This document shows positions 36,530 through 46,590 of a stretch of 64,000 nt of DNA, piece after piece. The notes under the pieces were generated by a model. It searched no databases, was not told the DNA's origin, and saw only the letters and a program-made list of their open reading frames with translations. The position numbers and the translations under genes are program-made. The stretch is from positions 1 to 64,000 of the forward strand of contig CANRIP010000008.1 in NCBI GenBank assembly GCA_947630715.1, written 5' to 3'. How positions within the stretch are numbered: the stretch's first letter is position 1; each line of letters begins with the position of its first letter. This DNA comes from an uncultured Acetatifactor sp. (GTDB lineage Bacteria; Bacillota; Clostridia; Lachnospirales; Lachnospiraceae).

Positions 36530-36730
36530 ATGAAAGAAGGAATCCATCCCCAGTACTATCAGGCGACCGTTACCTGCAACTGCGGCAATACTTTCGTGAC
36601 CGGCTCCACAAAGCCGGAGCTCCATGTGGAGGTTTGTTCCAAGTGCCATTCGTTTTACACGGGTCAGCAAAAGATGACCAGGGCCGACGGACGTATTGAG
36701 AAGTTTAACAGGAAATACGGCGTACAATAA
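36530..36730 (+). CDS. rpmE: Ribosomal protein L31 (zinc-binding form)
   Basis: Bridges the large and small ribosomal subunits. The 66-residue protein begins [10 protein letters not shown] and keeps the four zinc-binding cysteines (CNC and CSKC), so it is the zinc-containing paralogue that can also store zinc. The AGAGAGGTG ribosome site fixes the ATG at 36530; the GTG at 36521 lies inside that site. It is followed by a terminator. Confidence 0.96.
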   Translation: MKEGIHPQYYQATVTCNCGNTFVTGSTKPELHVEVCSKCHSFYTGQQKMTRADGRIEKFNRKYGVQ

Positions 36731-36746
36731 GAGTTGCCGGGAAAAG

Positions 36747-36770
36747 GGTGGGTGGATGCCCGCCTTTTTT
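36747..36770 (+). terminator. Intrinsic terminator of rpmE
   Basis: A 7-bp stem GGTGGGT/GCCCGCC (two G-U pairs) with a GGAT loop, then six T. Confidence 0.8.
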
Positions 36771-36823
36771 GTTCCCGCCGGTGAGGCGGGGCAGGGACAC
36801 GCAATGCAGTGAGGAGCAGGGAT

Positions 36824-37804
36824 ATGACCGGGAGAAGAAGAAACCGCTATTCCGGCATTGGCGGACAGGCCGTGCTGGAGGGCGTTATGATGAAAAATCA
36901 GGATAAATACGCCGTGGCCGTGAGACAACCCAACGGCAGGATCCAGGTGGAAATCGAGAACCACCAGGAGAGCGGCGGGAAATGCAGGAAAATTCCGTTT
37001 ATCCGGGGAATCTTTCAGTTTGTGGATTCCCTGATTCTGGGAACCAAATGTCTGAATCTGTCAGCCGCCCTTTGCGACGAGGAGGAGCCGGACGGGAAAC
37101 AGCAGGGGCGGGGGGAAAAGCTGGCGACGGTTTTGGTCACATGCTTTTCCGTGGCGTTTGCCCTGGGCATTTTTGTGGCGCTGCCCTATTTCCTGGCATC
37201 TCTTTGTAAGGGGTTTTTGCGCAACCAGTCCCTGCTGGCGATTCTGGAGGGGCTGATCCGGATTGTGATCTTTGTCCTGTACATCTGCGCCATCAGTCTG
37301 ATGAAGGATATCAGACGGCTGTTCCGTTATCACGGTGCGGAGCATAAGTGCATTAACTGCATCGAAAGGGGAAGGCCGCTGACGCTGCACAACGTGATGC
37401 GAAGCTCCCGGCTCCACAAAAGATGCGGCACCAGCTTTATCTTCTTTGTGCTGTTTGTGAGCATTGTCCTCTTTTTCTTTATCCGGGTGGAGAATCCCCT
37501 GCTCAGGGTGGTGATCCGCATTCTTCTGATGCCTGTGATCGCCGGGATTTCCTATGAAATCATCCGGCTTGCGGGGCGCTCCGACCATTTTCTGGTGCGT
37601 ATTGTTTCCGCGCCGGGCATGTGGATTCAGCGCCTGACCACCAAAGAGCCGGACCAGAGCATGGCCCAGGTGGCCATCGCGGCGGTGGAGGCGGTGTTTG
37701 ACTGGAGGCAGTTCCTTCAGGAGAATTACGGCTATGACCCAAAGGAGCTGATGCCTGAGAAGGACGGGGCGGGGCAGTCCGGCGATGCCGAGACGCAAGA
37801 CTGA
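36824..37804 (+). CDS. yqhQ: DUF1385 membrane protein, YqhQ family
   Basis: A 326-residue membrane protein of the DUF1385 family, whose biochemical role is not established. The signature opening GIGGQAVLEGVMMK is present, followed by several helices and a conserved HGAEHKCINC segment whose His and Cys residues suggest a metal site, and a second HxxxxxRCGTSF segment. The C-terminal tail is acidic. AGGAG seven bases upstream supports the ATG at 36824. The order rpmE-yqhQ-prmC-prfA is common in clostridia; the neighbours point to the translation apparatus but do not define its job. Confidence 0.88.
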   Translation: MTGRRRNRYSGIGGQAVLEGVMMKNQDKYAVAVRQPNGRIQVEIENHQESGGKCRKIPFIRGIFQFVDSLILGTKCLNLSAALCDEEEPDGKQQGRGEKLATVLVTCFSVAFALGIFVALPYFLASLCKGFLRNQSLLAILEGLIRIVIFVLYICAISLMKDIRRLFRYHGAEHKCINCIERGRPLTLHNVMRSSRLHKRCGTSFIFFVLFVSIVLFFFIRVENPLLRVVIRILLMPVIAGISYEIIRLAGRSDHFLVRIVSAPGMWIQRLTTKEPDQSMAQVAIAAVEAVFDWRQFLQENYGYDPKELMPEKDGAGQSGDAETQD

Positions 37805-37856
37805 CCGGACGAAAAATGGGGATGCGCGGGAAACGGCGCGGAAATGAGTCGGAAAC

Positions 37857-38735
37857 ATGACGTACGGAGAATGCTTTGGGGAAGGGAAACGGGAACTGAT
37901 ACAGGCCGGCGTGGCTGAGGCGGAGCTTGACGCAGGCCTTTTGCTGGAATTTGTCTGCCGGACGGACCGCGGCGCCCTGCTTGCTCACCCGGAGAGAGCC
38001 GTCTCCCCGGAGGAACAGGGGCGGTATCGGGAACTGATTCGACAACGGGCCCGGCGCATCCCTCTCCAGTATCTGACGGGGGAGCAGTATTTTATGGGGC
38101 TGCCGTTCCAGGTTGACGAAAATGTGCTGATCCCCAGGCAGGATACGGAAATTCTGGCGGAGGAAGCCCTGCGTAACCTCCACGACGGCATGGAGATTCT
38201 GGATCTGTGCACCGGTTCCGGCTGTATTCTGATCAGTCTGCTTAGATATTCCAACGAATGCCGGGGAGTGGGGACGGATCTTTCCGGGGCGGCTCTCCGG
38301 GTGGCGGAGAAAAACGCGGAAAGGCTGCTGGCCCGGGAAGGGGAGTCTCTTTCGGGACAACGGGGAGGCAGTTTCGCCTTTTTGGAGAGCAATCTGTATG
38401 AGCGGGTGGAGGGCATGTTTGACATGATAGTGTCCAACCCGCCTTATATTCCCACGGGTCAGATCCCGGATCTGATGCCGGAGGTGCGGGATCACGAACC
38501 CCGGATCGCCTTAAACGGCGGCGGGGACGGGCTTGCTTTTTACAGGGAAATCATTGCAGACGCGGGAAAACACCTGAAAAAAGGCGGCATGCTGCTTTTG
38601 GAGATCGGATGGGATCAGGCCGGGGCAGTGAGCGCTCTGATGAAGGACGGCGGCTTTGTGGAAGTGCGCGTGATCAGGGACTATGCCGGACTGGACAGGG
38701 TGGTAACCGGAGTTTTGGGATTTGGGCCGTTTTAA
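37857..38735 (+). CDS. prmC: Release factor glutamine methyltransferase
   Basis: Methylates the glutamine of the GGQ motif of release factors 1 and 2 using S-adenosylmethionine. The 292-residue protein has the N-terminal helical release-factor-binding domain, the SAM site (ILDLCTGSGCILISL) and the substrate-binding NPPY (SNPPYIP). Its substrate RF1 is encoded 18 bp downstream. The ribosome site before the ATG is weak (GGAAAC). Confidence 0.94.
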   Translation: MTYGECFGEGKRELIQAGVAEAELDAGLLLEFVCRTDRGALLAHPERAVSPEEQGRYRELIRQRARRIPLQYLTGEQYFMGLPFQVDENVLIPRQDTEILAEEALRNLHDGMEILDLCTGSGCILISLLRYSNECRGVGTDLSGAALRVAEKNAERLLAREGESLSGQRGGSFAFLESNLYERVEGMFDMIVSNPPYIPTGQIPDLMPEVRDHEPRIALNGGGDGLAFYREIIADAGKHLKKGGMLLLEIGWDQAGAVSALMKDGGFVEVRVIRDYAGLDRVVTGVLGFGPF

Positions 38736-38756
38736 GCGGCGGAATGTGAGGAAATG

Positions 38757-39836
38757 ATGTTCGATAAGCTGGAAGACCTGCTGAGACGGTTTGAGGAAAT
38801 CATGGGAGAGTTAAACGAGCCTACGGTGGCCGGCGACCAGGAGCGGTTCCGCAGGCTGATGAAGGAGCAGAGCGATCTTGCTCCTCTTGTGGAAACGTAC
38901 AGGGAATATAAGAAAAGCAGACAGGATATGGAGGACGCCCTCTCTCTGCTGGAGGAAGAAAACGATGAAGAAATGCGGGGGATGCTGAAGGAAACCCTAA
39001 GCGAGAGCAGGGACCGTTCGGAGGAATTGGAGAAACAACTGAAGGTGCTGCTCCTTCCCAGCGACCCCAACGACGACAGGAACGTGATCGTGGAGATCCG
39101 CGCAGGGGCCGGCGGGGACGAGGCGGCCTTGTTCGCCGCGGAAATCTACCGCATGTATGTGCATTACGCGGAGGCGCAGCGCTGGAAGGTGGAGCTTTTG
39201 AACGCGGACGAGATCGGCATCGGCGGCATGAAGGAGGTGCAGTTTGTGATTGCCGGCAGGGGCGCTTACTCCAAGATGAAGTATGAGAGCGGCGTCCATC
39301 GGGTGCAGCGGGTTCCCGAGACGGAAAGCGGGGGACGGATTCACACCTCCACCGTCAGCGTGGCGGTGATGCCGGAGATGGACGAGGATATCGATATCGT
39401 CATCGACGAGAAGGACATTCGGATCGACGTGATGCGGGCTTCCGGAAACGGCGGCCAGTGCGTGAATACCACGGATTCCGCCGTGCGGCTGACCCATTAT
39501 CCCACGGGAATCGTGGTTTACAGCCAGACGGAGAAATCCCAGATTCAGAACAAGGCCAAGGCCTTCGCCCTGTTAAAATCAAAGCTGTATGACAGGGAAC
39601 AGCAGCAGCGCCACGATGCGGAGGCGGAACTAAGGCGCAGCCAGATCGGCACCGGGGACCGCTCCGAAAAGATCCGCACCTACAACTTCCCCCAGGGCAG
39701 AGTCACCGACCACAGGATCGGGTTGACCCTGTACAAGCTGGACAAGGTGCTGAACGGGGATATCCAGGAGCTGGTGGACGGCTGTATCGCCGCGGATCAG
39801 GCGGCGAAACTCAGTAAAATGGATCAGGCCGGGTAA
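38757..39836 (+). CDS. prfA: Peptide chain release factor 1
   Basis: Ends translation at UAA and UAG. The 359-residue protein has the stop-codon-recognising P-x-T tripeptide as PET (within [10 protein letters not shown]), the peptidyl-hydrolysis GGQ motif (GNGGQ) that PrmC methylates, and the coiled-coil N-terminal domain. Two ATGs in a row (38754 and 38757) are possible; the second gives better spacing to GAGGAA. Confidence 0.96.
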   Translation: MFDKLEDLLRRFEEIMGELNEPTVAGDQERFRRLMKEQSDLAPLVETYREYKKSRQDMEDALSLLEEENDEEMRGMLKETLSESRDRSEELEKQLKVLLLPSDPNDDRNVIVEIRAGAGGDEAALFAAEIYRMYVHYAEAQRWKVELLNADEIGIGGMKEVQFVIAGRGAYSKMKYESGVHRVQRVPETESGGRIHTSTVSVAVMPEMDEDIDIVIDEKDIRIDVMRASGNGGQCVNTTDSAVRLTHYPTGIVVYSQTEKSQIQNKAKAFALLKSKLYDREQQQRHDAEAELRRSQIGTGDRSEKIRTYNFPQGRVTDHRIGLTLYKLDKVLNGDIQELVDGCIAADQAAKLSKMDQAG

Positions 39837-39881
39837 AGGGCGGGGCGGGCGTCAAAGTCCGCCAAAACCCCCCTGATCTCA

Positions 39882-39910
39882 TTGACAAAGTCCGCCGCCC
39901 CCATTACAAT
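39882..39910 (+). promoter_or_regulatory. Strong predicted promoter of the signalling cluster
   Basis: TTGACA at 39882-39887, 17 bp, TACAAT at 39905-39910. A 12-bp near-repeat (CAAAGTCCGCC at about 39853 and 39886) overlaps the -35 and spacer. No other good promoter is seen before 46.6 kb, so the four signalling genes may form one operon. Confidence 0.75.
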
Positions 39911-39974
39911 AAAATCAGTATGGAAATGAACAAGTCTGCGGGAGCCCGCAGGACTCTGGGCGAGGATAAGGAAC

Positions 39975-41045
39975 ATGAGCGAAGTGATATTAGTCGTGGA
40001 CGACGACACGGCCAATCTGATGTTGGCAAAAAAGATCCTGGGCGGTGATTTTAGGATCGCCGCGGCCAATTCGGGAGAAGCCGCCTGCCGCTATCTGGAG
40101 AGCAATCGGCCGGATCTGGTTCTGGTGGATATCAATATGCCGGACATGGACGGCTTTGAGCTGGTCGCAAAAATGAAGGCCAATCCCCAGTGGAAATCCA
40201 TCTCGGTGATTTTTCTCACCGCGGATAAGAACGAGGAGACGGAGATCCGCTGTTTTCAGGCGGGAGCAGTGGATTTCGTGGGAAAACCCTTCCTGCCCGA
40301 GATATTGACCAGCAGGGTCAAACGAACCCTGGAGCTGGAGCGATATCGGAACAGCCTGGAGAAAATGGTGGAAGAACAGGCCCAGCAGTTGACGGGCGCC
40401 TTCCGGCGGATCAGCGAAATGCAGGAGCATGTGATCGTCGGCATGGCGAACCTGATCGAGAGCCGGGACGGCAGCACGGGAAAGCATGTGAAAAACACCC
40501 AGACCTATGTGCGCATGATCGCTCAGGAGCTGGAGCGCAGAGGGCTTTTCAGCGAAGTCCTCACAGGCGATTACATCGAAAAGCTGTGCAAGGCGGCGCC
40601 TCTGCACGACGTAGGCAAGATCCAGGTGCCCGACAGCATTCTGCAGAAACCCGGCAGGCTGACCGCGGAGGAATATGAGATTATGAAGTCCCATACCACA
40701 TGCAGCAGCGCTATCCTGGACGAGATCATCGGCGATGTGGAGGAAGAAGATTATATCCGGCTGGCCAAGGATGTGGCCATGCATCATCATGAGCGCTGGG
40801 ACGGGAAGGGATACCCCATGGGCTTAAAGGGGGAGGAGATTCCTCTGGGAGCCAGGATTATGGCTCTGGCGGACGTCTTCGACGCGCTGTATGAGGAACG
40901 CTGCTACAAGCCGCCCATGCGGCCCATCGAAAAAATTTACGAGATCCTTGCGGAAGGCAGGGGGACGCAGTTTGATCCCGTCATCACGGATGTGTTCTTA
41001 AGTCTGAACGAACCGCTGTGGGAATATCTGGAGCATCGAAACTGA
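39975..41045 (+). CDS. Response regulator with HD-GYP phosphodiesterase domain
   Basis: A 356-residue protein that probably breaks down cyclic-di-GMP when phosphorylated. Residues 1-120 are a receiver: acidic pair in VVDDDTANL, phospho-acceptor Asp52 (LVLVDINMPDMDG), Thr in FLTADK and Lys in GKPF. A short coiled linker leads to the HD-GYP domain with HDVGK, HHHERWDGKGYP and the following metal ligands all present, so it should be active. The ATG follows GAGGATAAGGAA. It is the first gene of a cluster with two hybrid kinases and a hemerythrin and is the natural output for them. Confidence 0.92.
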   Translation: MSEVILVVDDDTANLMLAKKILGGDFRIAAANSGEAACRYLESNRPDLVLVDINMPDMDGFELVAKMKANPQWKSISVIFLTADKNEETEIRCFQAGAVDFVGKPFLPEILTSRVKRTLELERYRNSLEKMVEEQAQQLTGAFRRISEMQEHVIVGMANLIESRDGSTGKHVKNTQTYVRMIAQELERRGLFSEVLTGDYIEKLCKAAPLHDVGKIQVPDSILQKPGRLTAEEYEIMKSHTTCSSAILDEIIGDVEEEDYIRLAKDVAMHHHERWDGKGYPMGLKGEEIPLGARIMALADVFDALYEERCYKPPMRPIEKIYEILAEGRGTQFDPVITDVFLSLNEPLWEYLEHRN

Positions 41046-41105
41046 CTGTGACGGTCAAAGATCCGGCCGGGCGGCGGGACGTGCTTTGGCGGAAGGTGAG
41101 GAAAC

Positions 41106-43904
41106 ATGAAAACGGGTAGAAAACAGGAAGAAAAAAGATCCGTAGAAAAGATCATTCTCGGCATATACAGCTTATACACCGCGGCTATGGTGGGGGTGGC
41201 TTACTTTGAAGACTGGGAGATGTGGGTTTCCCCGGTGATCGTTGTGGGCCTGCTGATCTGCTGGGCGGTGTTTTTGAAAAAGTATAAATCCTATCGTTTC
41301 CGGGCCTTTCTGACCACCTCCTTATGCTGGATGAATTTTGTGATTTACGGCGTCCACAGCCCGGATTATTTCAGTCTGCTGCCTACCATGACCGGGATGA
41401 TGATCCTGCTGGGGATCTACTGTATCCCGGAAGTGGTTTACATATCTGCGGGAGTTTCCACGTTTCTTTTGTTTTTCCACTCTGTGATCCTGAATACCTT
41501 TGACATTTTCGGCGGAGGGGACAGCTACCGGATCCTGCTGCGCATTCTGTCCGTCTATCTGGCGGAGTATGTGACGTATTATCTGATCTGCAGCCAGATC
41601 AAGGTCAACAACCGTCTGCTGGAAAATATCGACGCGCTGAATTCCGCGGAGCGGAGCAAGGACGATTTCATGGCCAACGTGTCCCATGAGATCCGTACGC
41701 CCATCAACACCATCTGCGGCATGAGCGAGATGCTTCTCCGGGAGGAGCTGCCCGCCAATATCCGGGGCGAGGTGTTTGACATTCAGACGGCCGGCCGCAA
41801 TCTGTTATCCATCGTAAGCGATATTCTCGATTTTTCGGAGCTGGAATCCGGGAAAATGGATCTGGTGGAGGAGCCTTACAACATTACTTCCACCATCAAC
41901 GATGTGATGAATATGACCAACGCCCAGTTAAACGGCAAGAATCTGGAGCTGATCGTATCCTGCGACGCCACCATCCCCAGCGGCCTGATGGGGGACGAGC
42001 AGAAACTGCGCCGGGTTATCATGAATCTGGTGAACAACGCGGTGAAGTTTACGACGGAGGGCTGTGTGATCATTTCCATCTCCACCCGCAAGGAGGAATA
42101 CGGCATCAACCTGATTGTGAATATCCGGGATACCGGCATCGGCATGAACGATACGGAGCTGGAAAAGCTCTTTTCCAGCTTTAACCAGGCGGATACCAAG
42201 CGCAACCGCCAGGAGGGCGGCGTGGGGCTGGGCCTGTCCATCTCCCAGGCCATCGTCAGGAAAATGGGCGGTTTCATCACCGTGAAAAGTACGCCCGGCC
42301 AGGGCAGCGAATTTCAGTTTACCGTGCCTCAGAAGGTGGTGGACGAGACGCCCATCATTTCCCTGAACAATCCGGAATCCATCCGCGTAGTGTCTTATAT
42401 CAACATGGAGAAGTACACCTACGCCGCCATCAGGGACGGCTATGAGGAATGTATCCGCCGTATGGAGGAACAGTTGGGATTCCGGCTGAAACAGTGCCGC
42501 AACCTGGCGGAGTTAAAGAGAAGACTGGATCAGGCGCACTTTACCCATGTGTTTATCTGCTGGGAGGAATACTGCGAGGATAAGAAGTGGTTTGACGAGC
42601 TGGCGCTGCAGATGCCTGTGGTGCTGGTGCTGGACAGACAGCAGGACGAGGAAGTGTCGGGGCCCCTTCTGCGCATCTACAAGCCCTTCTACGCGGTGGC
42701 GATGGCGGCGGTGCTGAACGGGGAGCGGGTGGTGCAGAGCCTGAATCAAGAGGCCCGCATCGGCAGCCGGTTTGTGGCGCCCTCCGCGTCCATTCTGGTG
42801 GTGGACGACAACATGATGAATATCAAGGTGGTGGAAGGGCTGCTGCGGCCGTACCGGATCAGGGTATTCGCCGCGTCCAGCGGCAAGGAGGCCTTAAAGA
42901 AGATAGAGTCCATGGATTACGATTTTGTGTTTATGGATCACATGATGCCGGAGATGGACGGCGTGGAAACCATGCACCGGATCCGCCAGAAACCCGGAAG
43001 ATATTTCCAGACGGTGCCGATTATCGCCCTGACCGCCAACGCCATCGGCGGCGCCCGGGAAATGTTCCTTGCGGAAGGTTTCCAGGATTTTGTGGCAAAA
43101 CCCATTGAACTGTCCGTGCTGGAGAGGGTTCTGTTAAAGTATATCCCGGAACAGAAAATTATGAAGGTGAGTCCGGAGGAGGCGGCCAGACAGGCGGAAA
43201 CGTCCGCCGAAACAAAGGAACATACCTCCGGAAACGTAAAGGAGATAGGCGAGCGGGACGGCATCGACGTGAGACAGGGGATCGCTTACTGCGGCGGCAA
43301 AATTCAGGACTATGTGGAAATTCTGCAGATCTATTATGCCACTGGCCGGGAGAAAATCGGGGAAATCGAGAATTTCTACGAACAGAGGGACTGGAAGAAT
43401 TATTCCATTCTGGTTCACGCGGTCAAAAGCACTTCCCTGGGGATCGGCGCCAGGGCGCTGTCGGATATGGCGAAGGATCTGGAATACGCGGGCAAGAGTA
43501 TGGACGAGTGTTTCATCGACGGCAATCATGAGGCAATGATGAAGGAATACCGCCGGGTGCTGGAGCTTCTGGGAGCGGACGAAAGAGTGAATCCGGACGG
43601 CAGGGGAGTCGGGGAACCCGGTGCCGGCGGGGAGTCCGCCGGCGAAGACGCGGCGCCGGAGCCGGAGGAAGCGCTGGAAGAACTGGACGGCCAGGAATGG
43701 CAGAGCCTGCTGGAAGAACTGAAGGAGGCTTTGGATACCTTTGAAAGCGAAAATGTGGAAAGCATTCTGAACAGGATGAAGGGGAAAAGCTACGGCGGGG
43801 AATCCCTGGAAAAACTGATGAAACCCATCGGCGAAAAGGCGGGGATGTTTGACTTTATGGGAGCTATGGACGAACTGAATGGCATCAGAGAAAGGCTGGG
43901 GTAA
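41106..43904 (+). CDS. Hybrid histidine kinase with pseudo-receiver, receiver and HPt domains
   Basis: A 932-residue membrane sensor. About six helices (18-175) form the input module with no large outer domain. Then come HisKA with phospho-His194 (SHEIRTPINT), a HATPase domain (NNAVKFT, DTGIGM, GVGLGLSIS), and a segment (about 420-555) that resembles a receiver but reads FICWEEY where the phospho-Asp is expected. A true receiver with Asp611 (FMDHMMPEMDG) follows, then an HPt domain with His771 (LVHAVKSTSLGIGA), and an acidic tail. His194-Asp611-His771 is a complete in-protein phosphorelay able to pass phosphate to Asp52 of the HD-GYP protein 61 bp upstream. The signal is unknown. GGTGAGGAAAC precedes the ATG. 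Confidence 0.92.
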   Translation: MKTGRKQEEKRSVEKIILGIYSLYTAAMVGVAYFEDWEMWVSPVIVVGLLICWAVFLKKYKSYRFRAFLTTSLCWMNFVIYGVHSPDYFSLLPTMTGMMILLGIYCIPEVVYISAGVSTFLLFFHSVILNTFDIFGGGDSYRILLRILSVYLAEYVTYYLICSQIKVNNRLLENIDALNSAERSKDDFMANVSHEIRTPINTICGMSEMLLREELPANIRGEVFDIQTAGRNLLSIVSDILDFSELESGKMDLVEEPYNITSTINDVMNMTNAQLNGKNLELIVSCDATIPSGLMGDEQKLRRVIMNLVNNAVKFTTEGCVIISISTRKEEYGINLIVNIRDTGIGMNDTELEKLFSSFNQADTKRNRQEGGVGLGLSISQAIVRKMGGFITVKSTPGQGSEFQFTVPQKVVDETPIISLNNPESIRVVSYINMEKYTYAAIRDGYEECIRRMEEQLGFRLKQCRNLAELKRRLDQAHFTHVFICWEEYCEDKKWFDELALQMPVVLVLDRQQDEEVSGPLLRIYKPFYAVAMAAVLNGERVVQSLNQEARIGSRFVAPSASILVVDDNMMNIKVVEGLLRPYRIRVFAASSGKEALKKIESMDYDFVFMDHMMPEMDGVETMHRIRQKPGRYFQTVPIIALTANAIGGAREMFLAEGFQDFVAKPIELSVLERVLLKYIPEQKIMKVSPEEAARQAETSAETKEHTSGNVKEIGERDGIDVRQGIAYCGGKIQDYVEILQIYYATGREKIGEIENFYEQRDWKNYSILVHAVKSTSLGIGARALSDMAKDLEYAGKSMDECFIDGNHEAMMKEYRRVLELLGADERVNPDGRGVGEPGAGGESAGEDAAPEPEEALEELDGQEWQSLLEELKEALDTFESENVESILNRMKGKSYGGESLEKLMKPIGEKAGMFDFMGAMDELNGIRERLG

Positions 43905-43910
43905 GGCGAT

Positions 43911-46580
43911 ATGTTGAAGAAATGGATTCGCAGACAGCTAGGCGCACAGGTCAATCTGCGGGAACGATTGTTCAGGCTGGTCATCATGATGGGAATCGTT
44001 GCCATGGTGGTGGCGCTGATTATGGCAATCGTCAGGAGACAGTCCGGTCTGCTGACGGGGATGCTGTTTGTATTCCTGGTGCTGATGGGCCTGGCGCTGG
44101 CGGTTTCGGTGCGCTACGGAAGATATGAGGTGCCGGCCCTGGCCCTGCTTTTGCTGGCAAACGGCGTTCTCTTTCCCGCTACCTTCCTGCTGAACGGAGG
44201 GACGGAAGGGGGCGCGATCTCCTGGTTTGTCCTGGGGATCATTATGGCGTTTCTGCTGTTTCGGGGGAAACTTTTGATCGGGCTGGTGATATACAGCGTG
44301 GCGGCGGATTTCATCACCTTTGTGGTGGGATACTGCAATCCGGATTTGATCGTCCCCATAGGCAGCAGGATCTATTTGTACATCGATTCCTTTATCGCCA
44401 TGACCCTTTCGGCGATCCTGATCGGCCTTTTGGTGAAGACCCAGAACGCGGTGTATGAAAGGGAAGTGGAGGTGACCGAGCAGCAGAAACTGCAGATCGA
44501 GGAAGTGAGCCGTACCCAGAGCGCGTTTTTCGCCAATATGAGCCATGAGATCCGTACGCCCATCAACACCATTATCGGCTTGAACGAGATGAACCTGCGG
44601 GAAGATATCTCCGATGAAATCGCGGAAAACTCCATCAACATTCAAAACGCCAGCAAAATGCTGCTGGCGCTGATCAACGATATTCTGGATCTTTCCAAGC
44701 TGGAGTCCGGGAAAATGGAAATTGTGCCGGCCAGGTATGAGACGGGCGTCATGTTCAGCGATCTGGTCAATCTGATCTGGGTCCGGGCGCATCAGAAGGA
44801 ATTGGATTTCAAGGTGGATATTTCCCCGGAGATTCCCTCCATGCTTTACGGCGACGAGGTGCGGCTGAAACAGGTTCTGACCAATATCCTCACCAACGCC
44901 GTCAAATATACGGAGTTCGGCTCCGTCACCCTGCGGGCGAAATCGGAGAGGACATCCCCCAACACCGTGCGGCTGCGCATTTCCGTGGCGGACACCGGCA
45001 TGGGAATCAAAAAGGACGACATGGATAAGCTGTTTGACACCTTCCGGAGATTCGATGAGGAAAAGAACCGGAATGTGGAGGGAACCGGCCTTGGCCTTGC
45101 CATTTCCAAGCAGCTTGTGGAAATGATGGGCGGGACTATCACGGTGGACAGCATTTATACAAAGGGCTCCACCTTTACCGTCAACGTGGAACAGAAGATC
45201 ATGGACGAAAAGCCCATCGGCCCTCTGGATCTGATGATCAAGAAAAAGATCGCCAACCGGGAGAGGTACAAGCAGAGCTTTGAAGCCCCCGACGCCAGAG
45301 TGCTGATTGTGGACGACAATGAAATGAACCTGACGGTGGCGAAAAAGCTGCTGCGGGCCACCAAGGTACAGATCGAGACGGCCCGGAACGGAGAGGAATG
45401 CCTGGAAATGACCAAGGGACGTTTCTACCATGTGATTTTTATGGATCACATGATGCCGGGAATGGACGGGGTAGAGACGTTAAAGCGGCTGAGAAAGCAG
45501 CCTGAGGGCCTCTGCCAGAACGTGCCGGTTATCGCCCTGACCGCCAACGCCATGTCGGGGGCGGAGGATATCTATCAGAACAGCGGTTTCCAGAGCTATC
45601 TGGCAAAACCCATCAACGGCGCGCTTTTGGAGGCGACTTTGCTGAAATTCCTCCCCGCGGAGCTGATCGAGTACAGCGGCAAGGAGGAAGACCAGTCCGA
45701 GGAAGTCATTCAGCAGGTGACGGGGATGCGCAAGAAAAAGGTGGCTGTCACCGCCGACTGCGTATGCGATCTGCCTGACGAGTGGCTGACCCGGTACGAG
45801 ATCGGAACCATGTACTATTACATTTATACCGAGCAGGGCAGATTCGCGGACGGCAAGGAGATTACCGGGGACAACCTGGTTCCCTATCTGCAGCAGGGCG
45901 GCGGCCAGGTCCGCTCCGAACACGCCTCGGCGGAGGAATATGAAAATCTGTTTGCCAACACCCTGGACCGCGCGGAGCAGGTGATTCATATCACAATGGC
46001 CAAACATGCCAGCACATGCTATGAGACGGCGATGGAGGCCGCGAAGGGCTTTGACAACGTGCATGTGGTAGACTCCGGGCATGTCTCCAGCGGCATGGGA
46101 ATGATCGTCCTTTACGCCGCTAAAATGGCGCAGAACAATATGACCGTGGCGGAGATCTTAAAGGGCGTGGAGGATATGAAGGAGCGGGTTTCCACCAGCT
46201 TTGTCATCAACAATCCGGAGATTCTGGCCCAAAGCGGCCGGATCGGAAAAGCCATGGCGGGATTTTGCAAAATGTTCTCTCTCCACCCCGTTTTGTACAT
46301 GGCCCAGAGCAGGATCAAGTTCCAGAGCTTTGTCACCGGAAGCCCGGAAAAGGCCTACGCAAAGTATATCCGGATGCAGATGCGCAAGGTAACCCAGCTT
46401 GACGATAAGGTGTGCTTTTTGACCCACGCGGGCTGTACCGTGAAGGAACAGAACGAGCTGGTGAAGGAAATCAAGGAATATCAGCACTTTGAACGAATCT
46501 TTCTGCAAAAGGCGTCCGCTACCATCATCAGCAACTGCGGCCTGGGAACCGTAGGGCTTTTGTGCCTGAAACAGTGGTAG
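43911..46580 (+). CDS. Hybrid histidine kinase-receiver protein with C-terminal DegV domain
   Basis: An 889-residue membrane sensor of unusual build. Six helices (about 22-182) are followed by HisKA with His212 (MSHEIRTPINT), a HATPase domain (TNAVKYT, DTGMGI, GTGLGLAIS), a receiver with Asp512 (FMDHMMPGMDG), and from about residue 608 a complete DegV-type domain: VTADCVCDLP, VVDSGHVSSGMGM, FLTHAGCT and SNCGLGTVG. DegV proteins bind fatty acids. The two lipid-head motifs are altered (SEHAS for TSQPS, and ITMAKHAS for the serine loop), so the ligand may differ. There is no HPt; the neighbouring kinase could supply it. It starts 6 bp after that gene, so the two are co-translated. Confidence 0.93.
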   Translation: MLKKWIRRQLGAQVNLRERLFRLVIMMGIVAMVVALIMAIVRRQSGLLTGMLFVFLVLMGLALAVSVRYGRYEVPALALLLLANGVLFPATFLLNGGTEGGAISWFVLGIIMAFLLFRGKLLIGLVIYSVAADFITFVVGYCNPDLIVPIGSRIYLYIDSFIAMTLSAILIGLLVKTQNAVYEREVEVTEQQKLQIEEVSRTQSAFFANMSHEIRTPINTIIGLNEMNLREDISDEIAENSINIQNASKMLLALINDILDLSKLESGKMEIVPARYETGVMFSDLVNLIWVRAHQKELDFKVDISPEIPSMLYGDEVRLKQVLTNILTNAVKYTEFGSVTLRAKSERTSPNTVRLRISVADTGMGIKKDDMDKLFDTFRRFDEEKNRNVEGTGLGLAISKQLVEMMGGTITVDSIYTKGSTFTVNVEQKIMDEKPIGPLDLMIKKKIANRERYKQSFEAPDARVLIVDDNEMNLTVAKKLLRATKVQIETARNGEECLEMTKGRFYHVIFMDHMMPGMDGVETLKRLRKQPEGLCQNVPVIALTANAMSGAEDIYQNSGFQSYLAKPINGALLEATLLKFLPAELIEYSGKEEDQSEEVIQQVTGMRKKKVAVTADCVCDLPDEWLTRYEIGTMYYYIYTEQGRFADGKEITGDNLVPYLQQGGGQVRSEHASAEEYENLFANTLDRAEQVIHITMAKHASTCYETAMEAAKGFDNVHVVDSGHVSSGMGMIVLYAAKMAQNNMTVAEILKGVEDMKERVSTSFVINNPEILAQSGRIGKAMAGFCKMFSLHPVLYMAQSRIKFQSFVTGSPEKAYAKYIRMQMRKVTQLDDKVCFLTHAGCTVKEQNELVKEIKEYQHFERIFLQKASATIISNCGLGTVGLLCLKQW

Positions 46581-46590
46581 AGGGCGGAGC

